From NCBI GenBank assembly GCA_964558665.1, contig CAZLFA010000042.1:1-36169 (forward strand): a DNA stretch of 36,169 nucleotides, written 5' to 3'. A program made the translations under genes and the position numbers. The notes beneath the pieces are model-generated. The model was not told where the DNA came from, made no database searches, and saw only the letters and a list, made by a program, of their open reading frames with translations. Positions 33,351 through 36,169 of the stretch are shown one piece after another (the first letter of the stretch is position 1; each line of letters begins with the position of its first letter). This stretch comes from CAZLFA01 sp964558665 (GTDB taxonomy: Bacteria > Desulfobacterota > Syntrophia > Syntrophales > PHBD01).

Positions 33351-35648
33351 TTACTTTGATTTCATTATCCAGACGCCATCCCATTCATTTTGGGGCGGGT
33401 TGCTTTTCAGATAATTGCATCTTTCTATGTACATGCTGCAAAGCTTTTCTTCTTCATTCAATTTCACGGCCTCATTGAAAGAATCAATGGCCCTGTCCCA
33501 TGAGCCGCGGCGATAATGGTCGAGGCCGTTTTTGAAATGGTTGACCACTTCCATTATGTTCGGGAACGTTTCTTCGTTATGATGATCGAGAACCTCATAT
33601 ACGCCTACTGTTTCGGTCTTTCCCTTTACTATAACCCTGTCGACCTCTCTTATTCTGTAAGTGCCGCGCAGCTTCTTGTAGGTGTTTTCGCTGATAAGGA
33701 TGCTGGCATAGTACTGCTTGCACAGGCTTTCCAGGCGGGAGGCAAGGTTCACGCCATCTCCTATCAGTGTGTAGTCCATGCGCTTCGGAGAACCGATGTT
33801 GCCTGAAACAATCATGTCCGTATTTATGCCTACACCCATATGAACAGGTTTTTTCCCGTCGGCAATGCGTTTGACGTTCCAGGCGTTAAGGGATCTGATC
33901 ATGGAAATTGCCGCCCGTACTGCTCGGTCTTCATCATCATCGTGCGAAATCGGGGTTCCGAATGCCGCCATGATGGCATCGCCGATGAACTTGTCCAGCA
34001 TGCCGCCTTCCTTCTGAATGCAATCCACCATTATTGTGAAGTATTCGTTCAGCAGAGAAACGGTTCCCTGGGCGCCCAATTCTTCGGTGAGCGTGGTGAA
34101 CTGGCGGATGTCGGAAAAAAGGATCGTGGCCATTGCATTCTTTCCGCCTAGAAAGTCTTCGCTGCCGGCCAGTAGCTGATCCGCCAGTTCGGCATCCATG
34201 TAGCGCGACATGGTCGACTTCATACGCTTTTCCGCACTTATATCGTCTATGATGATCATGGTGCCGAGCTTTTTTCTGTCTGTGCCGGTCAACGGGAGGA
34301 GTGTCAGGTTTGCTGAAATCTTGTCGTTTCCGAATTCCAGTTCCGCGTCCACTGTCAGTTCCGGCTTCTGTGTTATCTCAACCCGCTCGATCTTTTCCAG
34401 CACCCAGGAGTTGTTGCCGCTGAAAAAAACATTTGCCGGGTGATTGAGAATGTCGGACGAGGCGACATTCATTATATGCAGACCGGCGGCATTACAGGTT
34501 ACGATCTTCCCGTCCGCATTAAGTGTGATTACCCCGTTTGACATGCTCTCCAGCATTGCTTCGCTGTAGTTCTTCATATTCTGGATGTCGTCGAACAGTT
34601 TTGCGTTTTCCAGAGCGATGGACACCTGGGCTGTAAAGGCCTTCAACCGAGCTTCGTCTTCCTGTGTAAAGGGACCTCCGTGTTTATTGAGCACCTGGGT
34701 CACGCCGATGATCTTGCCAGCCTTATTGATAAGAGGAACGCAGAGAATGGAACGTGTAAAAAAGCCGGTTCTTTTGTCCACTGCCGGGTTGAAACGCAAA
34801 TCCGCATATGCATGGGGAATATTAATCGTCTCATGTGACTGAAATACTGCGCCGGCAATGCCCATATGGTTGGGAAACCTTATCTCTGCTGCTTCGAGTC
34901 CCATCCCCACTCTGGAAAAAAGTTCCTTCTTCTTTTCATCGTTGAGAAAGAGAGTGGAGCGTTCAGCATTCAGCATCTTGGTGGCCTCGGACATGACTTT
35001 GTTCAGAATTGAGGCCAGATCGATCTCGGAAGTAATATCAGAGATGATCTTGAAAAAGTCCATCTCCTGCATCCTGTATTTTTTCATGCGCTCGACAATT
35101 TGTGTGCTCTGAAATGCAATGGCTGCCTGAGTCGTCATGTCTTCCAGAAGCGCCAGATCTTCGCCGGTGAACGAACCTTCTCTTTTGTTGAGAACCTGTG
35201 CAACGCCGATAATTTCACCCTTTAGAGTATTGATGGGGGCGCAAAGTATGCTTTTTGTGATAAATCCGGTTGTTTCATCGACTGAGCGGTTGAAGTATTC
35301 ACTGGTGTAGGCGTCGTGGACGATAATTCCCTGTCCTGTGGTGAAGACATGGCCGGCAACGCCTGTATTGTTCAGAATGCGTATTTCACGCTGAAAATTA
35401 CCCTGGGCCACTCTGGAATACAATTCGTTTGTTTCGCGGTCGTTCAGGAATATTGTGCTTCTTTCTGCATTTAATTCATGAGTTGCTATTTCTACAAACG
35501 CTTCCAGCATGTTGTCCAGAGTTTCAAAGCTGGCCATTTTCTCGGAGATGTGGAGCATCAGTTTGATCTTTTTTGATTTCAGCTTTCGACCAGGAACATG
35601 ATTACCGGTTCCTTTGCCTTCACTTTGCTTTGCCCCTTGCCTTTTCAT
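33351..35648 (-). CDS. GAF-GAF-PAS class III adenylate/guanylate cyclase
   Basis: A 765-aa cytoplasmic nucleotide cyclase. Two GAF domains (about 35-190 and 205-355) and one PAS-like domain (about 365-470) precede the catalytic domain (about 505-685). The metal ligands are Asp513 in LFSDIRQFT and Asp557 in DKFIGDAIMAAFG. Lys553 and Asp625 occupy the purine-selecting positions and favour ATP, while Asn634 and Arg638 in GVNLASRLE are the transition-state residues. The C-terminal tail looks like a single TPR-like helix pair. A GGAGG site precedes the ATG at 35648, inside the upstream coiled-coil gene (29-base overlap). The cyclase appears catalytically complete; cAMP as product is inferred. Confidence 0.94.
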   Translation of the reverse strand: MKRQGAKQSEGKGTGNHVPGRKLKSKKIKLMLHISEKMASFETLDNMLEAFVEIATHELNAERSTIFLNDRETNELYSRVAQGNFQREIRILNNTGVAGHVFTTGQGIIVHDAYTSEYFNRSVDETTGFITKSILCAPINTLKGEIIGVAQVLNKREGSFTGEDLALLEDMTTQAAIAFQSTQIVERMKKYRMQEMDFFKIISDITSEIDLASILNKVMSEATKMLNAERSTLFLNDEKKKELFSRVGMGLEAAEIRFPNHMGIAGAVFQSHETINIPHAYADLRFNPAVDKRTGFFTRSILCVPLINKAGKIIGVTQVLNKHGGPFTQEDEARLKAFTAQVSIALENAKLFDDIQNMKNYSEAMLESMSNGVITLNADGKIVTCNAAGLHIMNVASSDILNHPANVFFSGNNSWVLEKIERVEITQKPELTVDAELEFGNDKISANLTLLPLTGTDRKKLGTMIIIDDISAEKRMKSTMSRYMDAELADQLLAGSEDFLGGKNAMATILFSDIRQFTTLTEELGAQGTVSLLNEYFTIMVDCIQKEGGMLDKFIGDAIMAAFGTPISHDDDEDRAVRAAISMIRSLNAWNVKRIADGKKPVHMGVGINTDMIVSGNIGSPKRMDYTLIGDGVNLASRLESLCKQYYASILISENTYKKLRGTYRIREVDRVIVKGKTETVGVYEVLDHHNEETFPNIMEVVNHFKNGLDHYRRGSWDRAIDSFNEAVKLNEEEKLCSMYIERCNYLKSNPPQNEWDGVWIMKSK

Positions 35649-36072
35649 ATGCCTCCAATTCAGTTCTTAGTATATCAATGGTCTGATGCAGTTGCAAAAT
35701 TTCATCTCTGGCAATGCGTTCTTTGTTCTGCAGATTTTCCTGATAAACCACCTGTGTGTGATCTATTTCATCGCGCATGGCGCTGATTATTGCCTTCAAC
35801 TGAATAATCTCGTCGTTGGCGCTTGCCACTGCTTTCTGTATCTTTGTTTCGTTGCCGATGCGCATCAGCTCCAGTTCGTCGCGCAACGCGCTAATCGTCG
35901 CTTTAAGCTGATCAAGCTCTTCACGGGAGTTTGCGATTGCCTTCTGGGTATTAGCTTCATCGCTGAACTTCATTCTCTCAAGCTCATCACGGAGGGCATT
36001 AATGGTCTCTTTCAGGAGGCGGTTTTCTGTCTGAACTTCGTAGAGCTCCTGCTGCTCGGATTGTGTTTCCAT
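35620..36072 (-). CDS. Coiled-coil protein of tandem 36-residue repeats
   Basis: A 150-aa highly charged protein with no recognised family. After a short head it consists of three complete 36-residue repeats and a partial fourth. They start LKETINALRDEL, LKATISALRDEL, LKAIISAMRDEI and LHQTIDILRTEL, and the complete ones end in EELDQ, DEIIQ and DEILQ. The pattern predicts a long continuous coiled coil. Its stop codon lies 29 bases inside the cyclase gene, indicating translational coupling and a probable partner or localisation role for the cyclase. The ATG at 36072 is preceded by a weak TTTAGGTG site and a good -10 box further up. Confidence 0.82.
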   Translation of the reverse strand: METQSEQQELYEVQTENRLLKETINALRDELERMKFSDEANTQKAIANSREELDQLKATISALRDELELMRIGNETKIQKAVASANDEIIQLKAIISAMRDEIDHTQVVYQENLQNKERIARDEILQLHQTIDILRTELEAYEKARGKAK

Positions 36073-36106
36073 AATAGTGCACCTAAACAGGAGAAACGGA
36101 TAGTGA

Positions 36107-36135
36107 ATTATAAGTTTTCCATCTTTCGTCTTTAA
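36107..36135 (-). promoter_or_regulatory. Promoter for the coiled-coil/cyclase pair
   Basis: A perfect TATAAT (36112-36107) on the minus strand lies 17 bases after TTAAAG (36135-36130). The predicted leader to the ATG at 36072 is about 28 bases. The -10 is strong and the -35 weak, which could mean an activator is needed. Confidence 0.55.
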
Positions 36136-36169
36136 GTTGAAGTCCTAGGGTTGAGTAGTCCGCAATGCT

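Noticed and set aside
35620..36072. Repeat structure as a CRISPR-like array
   Set aside because: The periodicity is 108 bases at the protein level within a coding frame with diverged DNA, not short identical repeats with spacers.

Overview
This window reads as ordinary chromosome from a Gram-negative, free-living bacterium, most likely a member of the Desulfobacterota (former Deltaproteobacteria), perhaps near Syntrophales. The placement is an inference from the gene order ffh-rpsP-khpA-rimM-trmD-SPOUT methyltransferase-rplS-rnhB-yraN, a 6S RNA directly downstream of zapA, a sigma-54 activator, and large PAS-rich histidine kinases of a type common in syntrophic bacteria. Coding density is high. 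I see no insertion sequences, phage genes, CRISPR arrays, tRNAs or rRNAs.

Layout. (1) 0.3-5.3 kb, minus strand: RNase Y, YmdB-type phosphoesterase, tyrosyl-tRNA synthetase and an orphan NtrC-type response regulator, closely spaced. (2) 5.6-6.4 kb, minus: a small ZapB-like coiled-coil protein, ZapA and 6S RNA. (3) 6.5-10.8 kb, minus: two tandem CNNM/CorC membrane proteins, a GlmU-like uridylyltransferase domain without the acetyltransferase half, and DusB, with stop/start overlaps. (4) 11-14.9 kb, plus: a rhomboid protease and a large hybrid histidine kinase with a recent-looking tandem PAS duplication. (5) 14.9-23.6 kb, minus: the translation and protein-export block from argS through a SPOR protein, ffh, ribosomal proteins S16 and L19, RNA-modifying enzymes, RNase HII and YraN. 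(6) 23.7-23.9 kb, minus: a 56-residue Cys-rich protein with its own promoter. (7) 24-26 kb, minus: two nucleotide-sugar genes joined to a prepilin peptidase. (8) 26.1-33.3 kb, plus: ribD, a HEAT-repeat protein, a lipoprotein-type periplasmic binding protein without a transporter, and a PAS/HAMP histidine kinase. (9) 33.4-36.1 kb, minus: a GAF-GAF-PAS class III nucleotide cyclase preceded by a coiled-coil protein built from 36-residue repeats.

How the parts may work together. Most genes are housekeeping: RNA turnover (Rny, YmdB), aminoacylation, ribosome assembly, SRP targeting, RNA modification and cell division. The less ordinary material is the signalling region at 27-36 kb. There an orphan binding protein immediately precedes a membrane kinase, suggesting a ligand-sensing pair, and a cyclase is translationally coupled to a repeat coiled-coil partner. 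I found no wholly new system that the sequence alone can prove. The best candidates for follow-up are that signalling region, the small Cys protein, and the promoter-terminator-argS arrangement.
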